A stretch of DNA of 64,000 bases from Macrotis lagotis (Eukaryota > Chordata > Mammalia > Peramelemorphia > Peramelidae): the NCBI RefSeq assembly GCF_037893015.1, contig NC_133658.1, forward strand, positions 422,702,200 through 422,766,199, given 5' to 3'. A program made the position numbers and the translations under genes. The notes beneath the pieces are model-generated. The model made no database searches, was not told the origin of the DNA, and was given only the letters and a program-made list of their open reading frames with translations. This document shows positions 1-10,967 of this stretch, piece by piece. The first letter of the stretch is position 1. Every line of letters begins with the position of its first letter.

Positions 1-59
1 TTCCCTTTTGTCCACCATCTTGACTCTTCCTCTCCCTCCTCTTTTAAAGATCTTCAATA

Positions 60-480
60 CCTTACCCCAAGCTATGTTTCATATTGTACATTCTTGTCTT
101 ATAACCAAAAGTCTAGTCAAAAATCCTTAGTGTTCCTTGATATGGCATTCCATTTCCAATTTCTGTTTGACATATTCCCTCTTCATTGTCACTTATGATT
201 TCCCTAACTTGTTTCAAATCTCAGCTAAAATCCTATCTTTTACAAGAAGCCTTTTCTTTAAATTCTCCTTTAATGGTAACCCCTTTCCTCTATTGATTGC
301 TTCCAATTTATCCTTTGCACATCTTGTTTGAAAGAGTTATTTTTTTATGCAAACTTCCCAATTAGACTTATGAGTTCCTTGAGAACAGAGACTGTCTTTT
401 CCTTTCTTTGCATCCCCAGCACCTAGAAAGGATTTGGAACATACAAGACGCTTCATAATTGCTTATTGACTGATTGATTG
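60..480 (+). mobile_element. L2 LINE 3' end relic
   Basis: The end shows the L2 terminal pattern: GAGTTCCTTGAGAACAGAG, then GCATCCCCAGCACCTAG, then GCTTATTGACTGATTGATTG. Upstream, ACAAGAAGCCTTTTC corresponds to the end of the L2 reverse-transcriptase reading frame. The copy is 5' truncated and its coding part is decayed. Confidence 0.75.
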
Positions 481-735
481 ACGCTCCTCTGTGCCTGAAA
501 AACATTCCCTCCTTATCACAAACTTGAAGAACTCCCTTCATCCTTTAAGAAGCAGTTAGACAAAGGTTTTCTCTTTGTAGAAGATTCACAAATATCTATA
601 TTCAGTTCTATTCTTTCCCCAAGTTAAAAATTCTGCATTGTCAATAGTTGAATATTTTTAAAGGGAATACCTTGAAGACATATAAAACAAAGTATGTCCA
701 AGAAGAATTAGATTTTCCCTTAAATCTTTCCTCTT

Positions 736-1510
736 CTTTTAACAAAGGAAACACTGTACAATTTCTCATCAACCTTGACATTACTTGATTGCTAACTCTC
801 CCTCTCTCCCCATATGCAGCCAGTTGTAAAAGTTTTCTATTTTTACTCCTTTTTCTTTTGTAGATGAAATCTTTCTATTACTTACACTCCTACCACATTC
901 ACTGTGCCTTCAGCACTTCTTACCTAGATTTTTGTTAAACTCATAATTATTCTCTTTGACTCATATACTATCACTCTAGTCCTTTCTATGTTGTAACTAT
1001 GTAATTTTTATTGGGAGATGATGTAACCATATGAACCCTATTTTGAGTGAACTCTATTGACTTTAAAATATTACATTTAGCTTTTAAATTCCATCACAAC
1101 TCACTCTCAATCTGTTTTTCTAACTTCAGACAATATTTCTTCTCTTCCCTATTTTCTAATGTGGCCAAACTATATCTCTTTCTATTTTTCATTTATACTG
1201 TTCTAAACCTTACCACTGTCATTTTTAGTGATTTTCCCATCATACTTGGAATTCACTTTCTTCTCACCTCTATCTCAGTCTCTTTCCCTTAAAGATGTAG
1301 TTTAATCATCACTTTCCTTATGAAACTTTTCTTGATCTCCTTCCTACCAGTTTACTCACTCCAAAATATCTTGCATTTAACTGTTTTGTACTTACTTATT
1401 TTATACTTAAATCCGTATATACATTTGTAGTTACTGTAGAGTGATTGGTCCTCATTATTATTCTTTGGAATGGCTTATTCTTATCTTCATTCTAATAAAT
1501 CAGGGTTTAC
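736..1510 (+). mobile_element. Degraded L2 LINE relic
   Basis: Pyrimidine-rich sequence whose order of phrases follows the L2 3' coding part and tail, with TCTAATAAATCAGGG near the end. It is more decayed than the copy before it, and both ends are approximate. The bases between the two copies (481-735) hold nothing I recognise. Confidence 0.45.
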
Positions 1511-1979
1511 AAGAAATAAATAATTACCACATGTCTAGGAACCAAACTGAACTATGATATAAGGGATATCTCTGATGTGAAGTGGATGAAGGATATACCC
1601 ATGCAGTTCCTAGGCCCCCACTGGCCTACTGTTTATTTATACAGAACACCATGTTACCATTATTTTTTAAATATATATAATATTTCCTTAATCTTAAGAC
1701 AAAATCAGGAATAATTATTATATCACAGTTATTCAAAATAAATAAATTGTAGGAATGATTAAAACAATCAGAGTCAAAACATAAACCTGTCACACTATCC
1801 TATTAATTGATGTAATTTTGGTGTAGGAAAATTGGTACATCTTTGCAGAAAGCTACCTGGAAGGTACTTCAATGAGGAAAATGCATTTACTCAGGACAAT
1901 TCACAATTCTGAATGTTGGAACCCAATTTCCTTTGTTCCTTCCTGAATAATCTTAAGTCCCTTAATAATAATAAAAAAT
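1511..1979. other. Unrecognised AT-rich stretch
   Basis: No open frame of note, no recognisable repeat core and no strong symmetry. An AATAATAATAAAAAATATAA run near 1,965 abuts the following MIR. Confidence 0.4.
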
Positions 1980-2205
1980 ATAATGATAGCTAACAATTAG
2001 ATTTGGCAAAGTGCTTTACAAATGTCATTTCATTTTATCCTCACAATAACTGGAGGAAGTGCTACTTTTATCCCTGTTGCTACAGATGGGGAAACTGAAA
2101 CAGATGAAGGTTAAGTGACTTTCCCAGTATCAAATAGAAAGACTCTAAAGTTGAATTTGAACTCATATCTTCCTGACTCTAGTCCTATGCTCTAACCACT
2201 GTTCA
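1980..2205 (-). mobile_element. MIR/THER1-type SINE relic
   Basis: Read on the minus strand it has the MIR order. The plus strand shows GCAAAGTGCTTTACAAATG, GGGGAAACTGAAACAGATG, GGTTAAGTGACTTTCCCAG and GAACTCATATCTTCCTGAC, the complements of the MIR tail, core and tRNA-like head. Nearly full length. Confidence 0.8.
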
Positions 2206-2937
2206 CCAATCTGAATTTCTCCACTAATTTTCCTCCCTTCCTATCCATCCCCCCATCTATCTATTTCTTATCTTCCTTTTTGAAGAAATTCAATACTATT
2301 GTGTTATTGGTCTGATGAAACAATAACAATTTCTTTTAAGTCACAATCATCTTCTAAAATGGTTAATTTAAACAATTAATAAATTCGTGACAAACAATTC
2401 ACTTATACCAAAAACTGTAAAATTCTTCAGATTAATTCTTTGACAATACACACAATTCCAGCTGGCTCCACACTTAAGAGAATTTTGCATCATCCCATCT
2501 GTTTGATACCTATGCAAAGCAGTTCAGTGCTTTTCTTTAACCACCTCTTCCCCTCTAACAGCCAAAAAGGGTAGTAGAAAGCAAGTAAGAACCCCTGAGA
2601 TTATTTCAGTTTCTCAAATTGTAATTGAGTTTAGTACATCAAAATGCATCTTTTTTAGATTGAGCAGGCTTCCAAACTTTTCTTTAGCCAATCAATAAAA
2701 CAGTCCTTCTCTTCCAATCAGTAGGCTTCAAGTATAGCAGTTGAAACCTTTCTTTCATCTTCTTATGCAGACCTATAGACTTCTTAAATTGTCTTATAGT
2801 ACTTTTCACTTCTCTCCTGGGTTCTTCACTTGCCAATAATAGTCAAATAAGCATCAGTTTTAATCAATTAGGATTTCATTTTTTCCTTTAATGTTTAATG
2901 CTCAGTAAATCCACATTTGGGTCAGAATGAAACAAAT

Positions 2938-2938
<1 letters not shown>
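2206..2938. other. Unrecognised non-coding stretch
   Basis: AT-rich. I see no repeat hallmark and no coding signal. It ends at the CT microsatellite. Confidence 0.4.
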
Positions 2939-2991
<53 letters not shown>

Positions 2992-3014
2992 CCTCCCTCC
3001 CCCTCTCTCTCTCT
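2939..3014 (+). repeat. Compound (CT)n-(CCCT)n microsatellite
   Basis: About 24 CT units run into five CCCT-like units and then a short CT run. It is all pyrimidine on the plus strand, which allows triplex (H-DNA) folding. A compound tract with the same order lies at 63,556-63,624. Confidence 0.95.
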
Positions 3015-3084
3015 TCATTTTCCTCTCCCTCTCTTTATATATGTATGGTTTTATATACCTACATTTTTAATTTCCTCATAGTCC

Positions 3085-3087
3085 CAA

Positions 3088-3127
<40 letters not shown>

Positions 3128-3177
3128 AAAATATATGTTATATATATATATGTTATATATTTATATATGTATATAAT
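3085..3177. repeat. AT-rich (TA)n low-complexity block
   Basis: Alternating TA with TATAT/TTATA variants. The phrase TTTCCTCATAG occurs just before the block (near 3,072) and again just after it (near 3,178), which suggests a small local duplication. Confidence 0.85.
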
Positions 3178-3539
3178 TTCCTCATAGACTCCAAAATTAT
3201 TTGACTTAACACTATATGAGACTTAACCTTAGATAAGTGATTGATGAAGATCTATTTAAGAGAGGAGAAATGTCTGACACTTCAGAGCACTATGTTTTCT
3301 CAATTCATCTTCATACAATTGCTTTTTGAGTTTGAGATGCTGAGAACCTGTTTCTGCCCTCATTTTTTATGAGAATACCATGTTTCTTCACATATAGATT
3401 GACTAGTTTTTAAATCACAAAAATTCCTTTTCTGTCACTTTCAGCAATCAAACTGCTCATATGTGGAAGAAAAAGTACCTTCTGTTTATATATAAATTTA
3501 CTTTCTTTCATTAAAATGTGACCTTATCAAATATACATA
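3178..3539. other. Unrecognised stretch
   Basis: No repeat hallmark and no usable open frame seen. Confidence 0.35.
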
Positions 3540-3610
3540 TTGGTTTATTTTATTTGCATCCCCAACACTTAAGACAATACCTAAACATAGCAGGTAGTTA
3601 TTGATTGAGC
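3540..3610 (+). mobile_element. L2 LINE terminal fragment
   Basis: GCATCCCCAACACTTAAGAC, then AGCAGGTAGTTATTGATTGA, is the extreme L2 3' end. Nothing of the body remains. Confidence 0.6.
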
Positions 3611-4804
3611 TTCCATAATGTTAATTAGCTTGTTGAGAGCAAATAAAATGTTAATGGCAGTTCCAGAACTAGACACTTCATTCCCTTTCTCCCAATTCTA
3701 TGTTCTTTTTAAGGTAGGTAATCCACTGGAAAGGTCAGTCATCTCTGATTCTTTCTTTCACTTTGGTTACTTAGTGATTTTACTCAGTTACAATGAACTT
3801 TGTTTTTACTACTGGCACAGCCCAAGGAATAATGAACCTTTGCCTTCAAATTCACAGAGATGTTTCCTTGAAGACAAGAAAAAGATTTATCTTGAACACA
3901 ATGAGAAAGGGACATGGAAAATGAGAAAACAGGAGACAGAGAGGTTACTACCCAAGACCTACATGGACCATGCTTAATTAAGATGAGTAATTTTTTTGGT
4001 AGCTATTGTAGATAATAATTCCTTCTGGATAAATAGAAAATAGTTAATTGGCTTGCTAAGGCAATAATATATTTATTTAGCATTATTCTCTCTATTTTGA
4101 ATTAATTAAATATGGTTTATTTATGTCACACAATTTATTTCATTGTTCCAACATGAAAATAAAAAAAATGTTCTTTGGGGTAAAATTGACAGATTATTTG
4201 CTTCTTTATTAATAAAAATAAAAAGTAATATTCAAAATACTATAATTATCTGAATATAGGCTATTTCCCCCCTAAATCTTGCTTGGTGAGGTCTACAATT
4301 TCATTCTCAGCAAGAGAATGACAATAAAAAGATGAATAAAAATAACTATTTGAATTGAAAGTATTATAAAATATTGATGATGTTTCTGTGTGTGTGGACT
4401 TTGGAGAGAGCAATTTTTTATACCTTCAAACAAGTCCTTCCTCATAATGGGCTTATTTTGAAGCTGAGCTCCCCAAAGTTTTTTCGAACATGAAATGAAA
4501 ATTTTACCAGGAAGGAAAAATATTGAGTACAGATATAAAATAGGACTATAAATCTATCACATGAGGACTGAAGTAGCTAAATTTGAAGACCTCATCATCA
4601 AATGTTAGGCTATAAAGAAATTTATTTATTTCTCCTATAGCATCATGAAATTGTTTGCTAAGTCCTAGAAGCAGTCTTGAGCTACTTGGTAGAAAGAAGT
4701 CATATATTGAGAAAATTCTTAATTCTATGGAGTTTTTAATGTAATGTCAATGTAATTGAATTTTATTTTATTTGAAATTAAAAGAGATTTCATTTTCTAA
4801 TAAA
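3611..4804. other. Unrecognised AT-rich stretch
   Basis: Holds a 119-codon open frame at 3,618-3,977 (+) that resembles no family I know. It has unremarkable composition and no flanking splice signals I would trust, so I treat it as chance. No repeat hallmark was found. Confidence 0.4.
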
Positions 4805-5085
4805 GGAGATCGAGTCTCATCTTCATCAACCATGGTGTCATCCTTGACTCTTTACTCTTCTTCATTTTACATCTCCAGTCAGTTGACCTAATCTTGTCAT
4901 TTCTACTGCCACAATGCCCTTCTTATCAGTCCCTTCTAATTCACTTGGACTTGTCTTGTTCAGGTTCTTGTCATCTGTGAGATGGATTATTTCAATGTTT
5001 CCTCATTGGTCTCCCTGTCTCAAGTTTCTCCTCTCCCCATTTACTCTTCCATACAACTGTCAAAACAATTTTCACTCTTAATATT
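4805..5085 (+). mobile_element. L2 LINE, upstream half of a split copy
   Basis: Carries L2 reverse-transcriptase phrases in order: GGTGTCATCCTTGACTC, GACCTAATCTTGTCATTTCT, CTCATTGGTCTCCCTGTCTC. It breaks off after the phrase equivalent to 'ACTGTCAAAACAATTTTC'. The next expected L2 segment reappears about 6.8 kb downstream, from about 11,905. The L2 was therefore opened by the L1 between them. This is the outermost layer of the nest. Confidence 0.7.
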
Positions 5086-5149
5086 ATATTTCATTTTAAT
5101 TAACTATTCAATTTAACTATTTTAAAATTTTATCTCCCTCCCATTTTCT

Positions 5150-8100
5150 ACCAGTAAAAAGAAAAGACAAAAAAGAAAAACAATAGGATGGGGCTAAAGC
5201 AGTTATTTGGGGAAATTTTATATCTCTAAATGCTTATATGAATAAAATAAAGGAGATCAATGAATTGGGCATGCAACAGAGAAAGCTAGAAAAAAGAACA
5301 AGTTAAAAATCCCCAAATTAGAAATTCTGAAAAGTCAAAGGAGAAATTAATAAAATTGAAAGTAAGAAAACTGTTGAACTTATAAATAATACTAAGAGTT
5401 GGTTTTATGAAATAAATAAACAGATAAATTTTTGGCTAATCTGATTAAAAAGAAAAAAGAAGAAAGCCAAATTGCCGGTTTCAAAAATGAAAATGGTGAA
5501 CTTACCATCAATGAGAAGAAAATTAAAGTAATAATTCAAAGACATTTTTCCCAACTCTATGGCAACAAATCTGACAATATAAGTGAAATGGATAGAAATT
5601 TACCAAAAATAGTCACTGCTTAAATTAACAGAAGAGGAAATAAAATACTTAAACTCATTTCAGAAAAAGAAATTGAACAAGATATCATTAAGCTCCCTAA
5701 GAAAAAAGAAATCTCTAGGGCCACTTGGATTTACAAGTGAATTCTACTAAACATTTAAAGAATAATTAATTCTAATTTTATATAAACTTTTTGAAAAAAT
5801 AAGTGGAGTTCTGCTAAATTCTTTCTATGATACCAACATGGTGCTGATACTTAAACCAGGAAAAGTCAGAACAGACTAAGGAAATCATAGAGCAATCTAT
5901 CTCTAATGAATATTGATGCAAACAATTCAAAAAGAATTTCAGAACTAGTATTTTTGATAAAAGACTCATTTCTAAAATGTGTGGAGAACTGAATCAAATT
6001 AACAAGAATACAAGTCATTCTCCACTCGATAAGAAATTACAGCAAATTATCCCTAGGGTAATACGTAGTAGGCAGGGATAGTTCTGTATTAGGAAAACAA
6101 TCAGCATAATTAACCATATCAATAACAACATTAACAGAAGTCATATTATTTTAATAGATTCTGGAAAAGTCTCTGACAAAATAAATCACCTATAAAAACT
6201 AGAAAGCATGGAATAGATAGTTTTCCTTAAAATGATAAGCAAAATCTATTTAAAACCATCCACAAACATTATATGCAATGGGGATAAACTAGATGTATTC
6301 CCAATAAGATTAGGGATGAAATAAGAATGCTCATTATCAGCACTATTATAAAATGTTGTATTAGAAATGTTGGTTTTAGCAATTAGAAAAGAAAAAGGAA
6401 ATGAAAGAATTAGAATAAGCAATGAAAAGGCAAAACTTTTACTCTTTTCAGATGATATTGGTATACTTGGAATACACTAGAAAATCAACTAGAAAACTAC
6501 TTGATTCAACAATTAACTTTAGCAAAAAGCAGGATATAAAATAAACCCATATAATACTTAAACATTTCTATATAAGACAAATAAAGCCCAAGAGCCAGAG
6601 TTGGAATGAAAAATTCCTTTCAAAGTAACTGTAGACAACAAAAACAAAATATTTGGGAATCTACCTCTCAAGACAAACATAGAAACTATATTACAATTAC
6701 AATTAAAAAACATTTTTTGCATAAATAAAGTCAGATCTAAACAACTGAAAAAAATGTCAGTTGCTCATGGGGAGGCCAAACTAATATAATAAAAATGACA
6801 TTTCTACTTAATTAAATTACTTATTCAACCAATCAAATTACTAAAAATCTATTTTATAGAGCTAGATAAAACAGTAACAAAATTTATCTGGAGGAACAAA
6901 AAGTCAAGAACATCAAGGAAATTAAAGAAAAAAATTACAAAGGAAGGAGGCCTAGCCTTACCAGATCTAAACTATATTATAAAATGACAGTCATCAAAAC
7001 TATCTGACACAAGATAAGAAATAGAGAAATGGGAACATCAGTAGAATAGATTAGGTACAAAAGAAACAGTAGTAAATGAATAGATAAATTACTAAAATAA
7101 TCTACCTTTGATAAACCCAAAGACTCTAATTTATGGGATTAAGAACTCACAATTTGGTAAAAATTGCTGAGAAAACTGGAAATAGTATGGCAAAAACTTG
7201 GCAAGGAACAATATCTCACACAATGTACCAAGAAAAGGCAAAATGGGCATGAAATTTAGACTAAAAAGGTGATAGCATAAGCCAATTAGAAGAATAAGGA
7301 ATAGTCTATCTGTTAGATCTATGGAGAGGGAAGAGTTTAGAGATAAAGAACTCTAAAATTGAAAAATTAAATAAATTGTATTAAATTAAGTAGTTGTTGC
7401 ACAAGTTAAACCAATATGACCAAACTTAGGAAGAAGGCAAAAAGCTGGGAAAGAATTTTTGTTTGTGTTTGTGATTAGATTCATTTCTAAAATTTGTAGA
7501 GAAAGGAATAAAATTTATAAGAATATGTAGTCTGATTGATAAATGGTCAAAGAACATTTTCATATGAAGGTAATTTTCAGATGAAGAAATAAAAGTTATC
7601 TATAGTTACATGAAACAAATGCTCCAAATCATAAATCATAACTGCTTAGAGAAATTCAAATTAAAAGAAACTCTGAAGTACCACCCTGTACTTTCCAGAT
7701 TGGTTAAAATGACAAAAGAGGAAAGTGATCAATCCTGAAGAGAATATGGGAGAACTGGGACACAAATTCATTACTGGTGCAGTTGTGAATGATCCAACCA
7801 TTCTGGAGAATGATTTAAACTGTGCCCAAAGGGCAATAAAACTCTGATTAAGCAATATCACTGCTAGGTTTGTATCCTAAAGAGATAATAAAAAAGGGAA
7901 GAAGAGCCACATGTACAAAAATATTTATAGCAGCTCTTATTGTAGTGGTAAAGAACTGGAAATTGAGGGAATGCCCACCAATTGGGGAATGATTGAAGAA
8001 GTTATGGAATTTGAATGTGATGGAAAACTATCTTTCTGTAAGAAATCCTGAATGCCAGATTTTAGAAAAGTCTTGAAAGACTTATACGAACTAATATTGA

Positions 8101-8325
8101 GTGAGGTGAACAGGACTAGTAAAACAGTGTGCACACGAATAGCAACATTATGAGATGATCAATAGGATGGATACAGCTCTTCTCAATAGTTCAAGGACAA
8201 TTCTGAGAGACCTATTATGGAAAAATTTTATCCACATTTAGAAAACAAACAACTCTGGAGTCTGTTAGCAGAGCAAAACATAGCATGTTAATTGCTTTGA
8301 ATTACTTTTATGCTTCCACTTTCTT
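5150..8325 (+). mobile_element. L1 LINE, 5'-truncated, main part
   Basis: Autonomous retrotransposon relic starting inside ORF2 (reverse transcriptase/endonuclease protein). The open piece at 5,432-5,623 reads ANLIKKKKEESQIAGFKNEN, a typical L1 ORF2 stretch before the RT domain. The catalytic box is at 6,445-6,456 as FSDD, where L1 normally has FADD. The end of ORF2 and the start of the 3' UTR follow (about 7,700-8,325; near 7,930-8,000 GGAAATTGAGGGAATGCCC and CAATTGGGGAATGATTGAAG). The frame has many stops and frameshifts, and no more than about 64 codons stay open. Bases 5,086-5,149 at the 5' junction are unassigned. The 3' UTR is cut at 8,325 by the HAL1 insertion and resumes at 11,714. 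Confidence 0.9.
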
Positions 8326-8530
8326 TTTTTTTGCCTTTTTTCCTTGATTTTTTACATTTAATATTTATTCTAATTTTGTACAAATAATGTTTTTTTATAC
8401 ATTAATAAAATATTCTTGTTTAAGAGTAAGTAAAATACCCCCTCCCCCCAAAAAATATAGACTTGCTTGAGCGATAAAGTAAAGGGGAGAGAAAAAAATT
8501 AAAATTAAAAAAATAATAGTAATAATTGTA

Positions 8531-8718
8531 GGTCTGGCCAGGTGGCACAATGGACGGAGCACCAGCCCTGAAGCCAGGAGCGTCTGAGTACACATCCAGC
8601 CCCATAAACCCAACAATCACCCAGCCGTGTGACATTCAAGCCACCCCAACCCCACTGCTCTGCAAAAACCAAAAAAAAGAAAAAAAAGACCCAAAATAAA
8701 ATAAAATAGTAATAATAG
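8531..8718 (+). mobile_element. tRNA-SINE-like module A in the HAL1 3' UTR (antisense to HAL1)
   Basis: Begins GGTCTGGCCAGGTGGCACAA, contains a B-box-like GAGTACACATCCAGCC and CACCCAGCCGTGTGAC, and ends CTCTGCAAAAACC plus an A-rich tail. The layout is that of a complete tRNA-SINE on the plus strand, so antisense to its host element. The distal half is also present in HAL1 copy 2 (from 59,350). Confidence 0.7.
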
Positions 8719-8720
8719 TA

Positions 8721-8885
8721 GGGGTGGCTGGGTGGCAGACAGAGCATTGGCCCTTGAGCCAGGAGCATCTGGGTCCAAATCCGGCCTCAGACACCCAATG
8801 ATCACCCTGCTATGCGGCCCCAGGCAGGCCACCTAGGCCCATTTGCCCTGCATGCCCCCCCCCCCCAAATAATAATAATAAAAAA
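8721..8885 (+). mobile_element. tRNA-SINE-like module B in the HAL1 3' UTR (antisense to HAL1)
   Basis: Begins GGGGTGGCTGGGTGGCAGAC, has the B-box-like GGGTCCAAATCCGGCC, and ends ATTTGCCCTGCAT with a C-run and AATAATAATAATAAAAAA. Copy 2 carries the same module at about 59,450-59,605 with the same neighbours, so it was part of the element before either insertion. Confidence 0.75.
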
Positions 8886-9074
8886 TGTGCTTGAGTCTTT
8901 GTTCCAACACCAAAACCTCTGTCACGGGTGGATCACATTCTTTATGATAAGTCCATCATAAAAGTTACTTCCATATTTTTCCACCATTGCCATTACTGAT
9001 CTCAACTCCCTCCTTTCCTAATTCTCCACTACCATGTACTATATTTTCTCTCTCCTTTCACTCTGACTCTGCTG

Positions 9075-9230
9075 TAGGGTAACTGAATGGTGCAACAGAC
9101 AGATCCCTGGCCCTGGGGCCAAGAGGCCCTGAGCCCCCATACCACCCCTTAGGCCCCACATCCACCTGGCCCTATGGTCCTGGAAAGGCCTTCCAATCCC
9201 AGCCCCTAGCAAGAAGTAAAAAAGAAAATG
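9075..9230 (+). mobile_element. Diverged tRNA-SINE-like module C in the HAL1 3' UTR
   Basis: AGGGTAACTGAATGGTGCAA, CAGACAGATCCCTGGCCCTG and GGCCAAGAGGCCCTGAGC follow the SINE plan loosely (head, tRNA-like core, A-rich end AAGAAGTAAAAAAGAAAATG). The B-box region has decayed to CCCCCATACCACC. The same module lies at about 59,795-59,945 in copy 2. It is the least certain of the three modules and could be native HAL1 3' UTR sequence. Confidence 0.5.
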
Positions 9231-9631
9231 TGTTATATCTGACCACTCTCCCACCATGGTCCATCCTCTCTTCCATCACTCACATCACCCCCTTTTCCCC
9301 TGTCCCCCCCACCTTCTTACTCCAGATGCCTATACCCCATTGAGCGTATATGCTGTTTCTTCTCCTAGCCATCTCTGATGAGAGCGAAGATTCCCTCATT
9401 CTTCCTTGGCTTTCCCCCTTCCATAACATTGCAATAGCTCATTGTAATAAAGAAAAATCTTATTATATGAAATATCTTGGCCTATTCGCCCTCTCCTTTT
9501 TCTTTCTCCCATTACATTTCCCTTTTTTCTATTGACTCCATTTTTACAACCATATTTTATCTTTAAATTCAGCTTTCTCCTGTGCTTCAACTATAAAAGC
9601 TCCTTCTACCTGCTCTGTTAATTGAGAAGGT

Positions 9632-10967
9632 TCATATGAGTATTATCAGTGTCATGTTTCTATACAGGAATATATGCAGTACATCATCATTAAGTACTTC
9701 ATATTTTCCCCTTCTCCTCCAATCTCTATGCTTCACCTGAGTCCTGTATTTGAAGATCAAACCTGTTCAGCTCTGGCCATTCTAACAGGAACATTTGAAA
9801 TTCCCTGGTTCATTGAAAGTCCATCTTTTTCACTGGAAGAGGACATTCAGTTTTGCTGGGTTGTTGATTCTCAGAAGCATTCCAAGCTCTTTGGCCTTCT
9901 GGTATATTATATTTCAAGCCCTACAAGCTTTTTTTTTTAGGGTTTTCCAAGGCAAATGGGGTTAAGTGGCTTGCACAAGGCTGCACAGCTAGGTAATCAT
10001 TAAGTGTCTGAGACTGGATTTGAACTCAGGTACTCCTGACTCCAGGGATGGTGCTTGATCCACTATGCCACCTAGCTGCCCCCTATAAGCTTTTGATGTA
10101 GTTGCTGCTAAGTCCTGTGTGATCCTGACTGCAGCTCCACAATATTTGAATTGTGTCCTTCTGGCTGCTTCTAATATTTTCTCTTTGACTTAGGAGTTCT
10201 GGAACTTGGCTATAATATTCCTGGGGGTTGGTGTTTTGGGATCTCTTTCCTGGGGGGGATTGGTGGATTCTCTCCATTTCTATTTTGCCCTCTGCTTCTA
10301 GGATATCAGGGCAATTTTCCTGTAGTAATTCTTTGAAAATGATGTCAAGGCTCTTTTCCTGATCATGACTTTCAGGTATTCCAATAATTTTTAAATTATC
10401 TTTTCTAAATCTGTTTTCCACATCAGTTGTTTTTTCAGTGAGATGTTTCACATTTTCTTCTAATTTTTCATTTTTTTGGTTTTGAAGTGTTGAGTCCTGA
10501 TTTCTCATAAATTCATCAATCTCACTGAGTTCTATTCTTTGTCTGAAGGATTTGTTTTCCTCAGAGAGTTTTCTTATCTCTTTTTCCATCTGGCCAATTT
10601 TGCTTTTTAAAGCATTCTTCTCCTCCATAACTTTTTGAACTGTTTTATCCATTTGACCTAAGCTGTTTTTTAGCATGCTATTTTCTTCAGCCTTTTTTTG
10701 GATTTCCTTGACTAACTGCTGACTTCCTTTTCATGGTTTTCCTACATCTCTCTCTTTTCTTTTCCCCATTTTTCTTCTAACTCACTCATTTGATTTTCTA
10801 AGTCTTTTTTGAGCTCTGTCATAGCCTGAGCCCAATTTCTGGTTTTCTTGGTCTTTAGATGCAGGAGGTTGTGCTTCTTCATCTTCAGACTGAGTGTTTT
10901 GATCCTTCTTGGGCTCATATACAAAATATTTCTCAATGTTGTTCCTCTTTTTTCTCTGCTTGCTCAT
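9632..10967 (-). pseudogene. HAL1/L1 ORF1 protein gene, broken, copy 1
   Basis: ORF1p of L1-type elements is an RNA-binding trimer protein that packages element RNA. The start is the ATG at 10,967-10,965 (MSKQRKKRNNIEKYFVYEP), chosen because copy 2 has the matching MSK start. A lysine/glutamate-rich coiled coil follows (QMEKEIRKLSEENKSFRQRI). Next is the RRM-like domain, FRKDNLKIIGIPESHDQEKS, which corresponds to the L1 ORF1 'RxNLRIIGIPE' signature. The C-terminal domain follows in another frame (KEKILEAARRTQFKYCG, then RITQDLAATT), so there is at least one frameshift near 10,190. An earlier frame change lies near 10,690-10,780. A SINE (9,933-10,080) then interrupts the tail. The family-like end at 9,632-9,634 (LIILI, stop) is inferred. 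Not functional. Confidence 0.8.
9933..10080 (-). mobile_element. WSINE-type tRNA SINE inserted in HAL1 ORF1
   Basis: The plus strand reads (T)n-AGGGTTTTCCAAGGCAAATG, GGTTAAGTGGCTTGCACAAG, GATTTGAACTCAGGTACTCC and GCCACCTAGCTGCC, a full SINE in reverse. The target-site duplication CCCTACAAGCTTTT (9,919-9,932) / CCCTATAAGCTTTT (10,081-10,094) differs at one base. HAL1 copy 2 has the uninterrupted site CCCTACGAGCTTTTAATG near 60,169, so the insertion is younger than the spread of the family. Confidence 0.95.

Noticed and set aside
3618-3977. 119-codon plus-strand open frame as a gene
   Set aside because: No family resemblance, AT-rich chance composition, no neighbouring exon, promoter or poly(A) signal, and an L2 end adjoins it.
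8395-9257. Overlapping 70-90-codon minus-strand open frames
   Set aside because: They lie in the HAL1 3' UTR across SINE-like modules; GC-richer text keeps frames open by chance.
9336-9795. Intron spliced from HAL1 RNA in copy 2
   Set aside because: The missing segment does not begin with GT at any placement of the ambiguous junction; a microhomology deletion fits.
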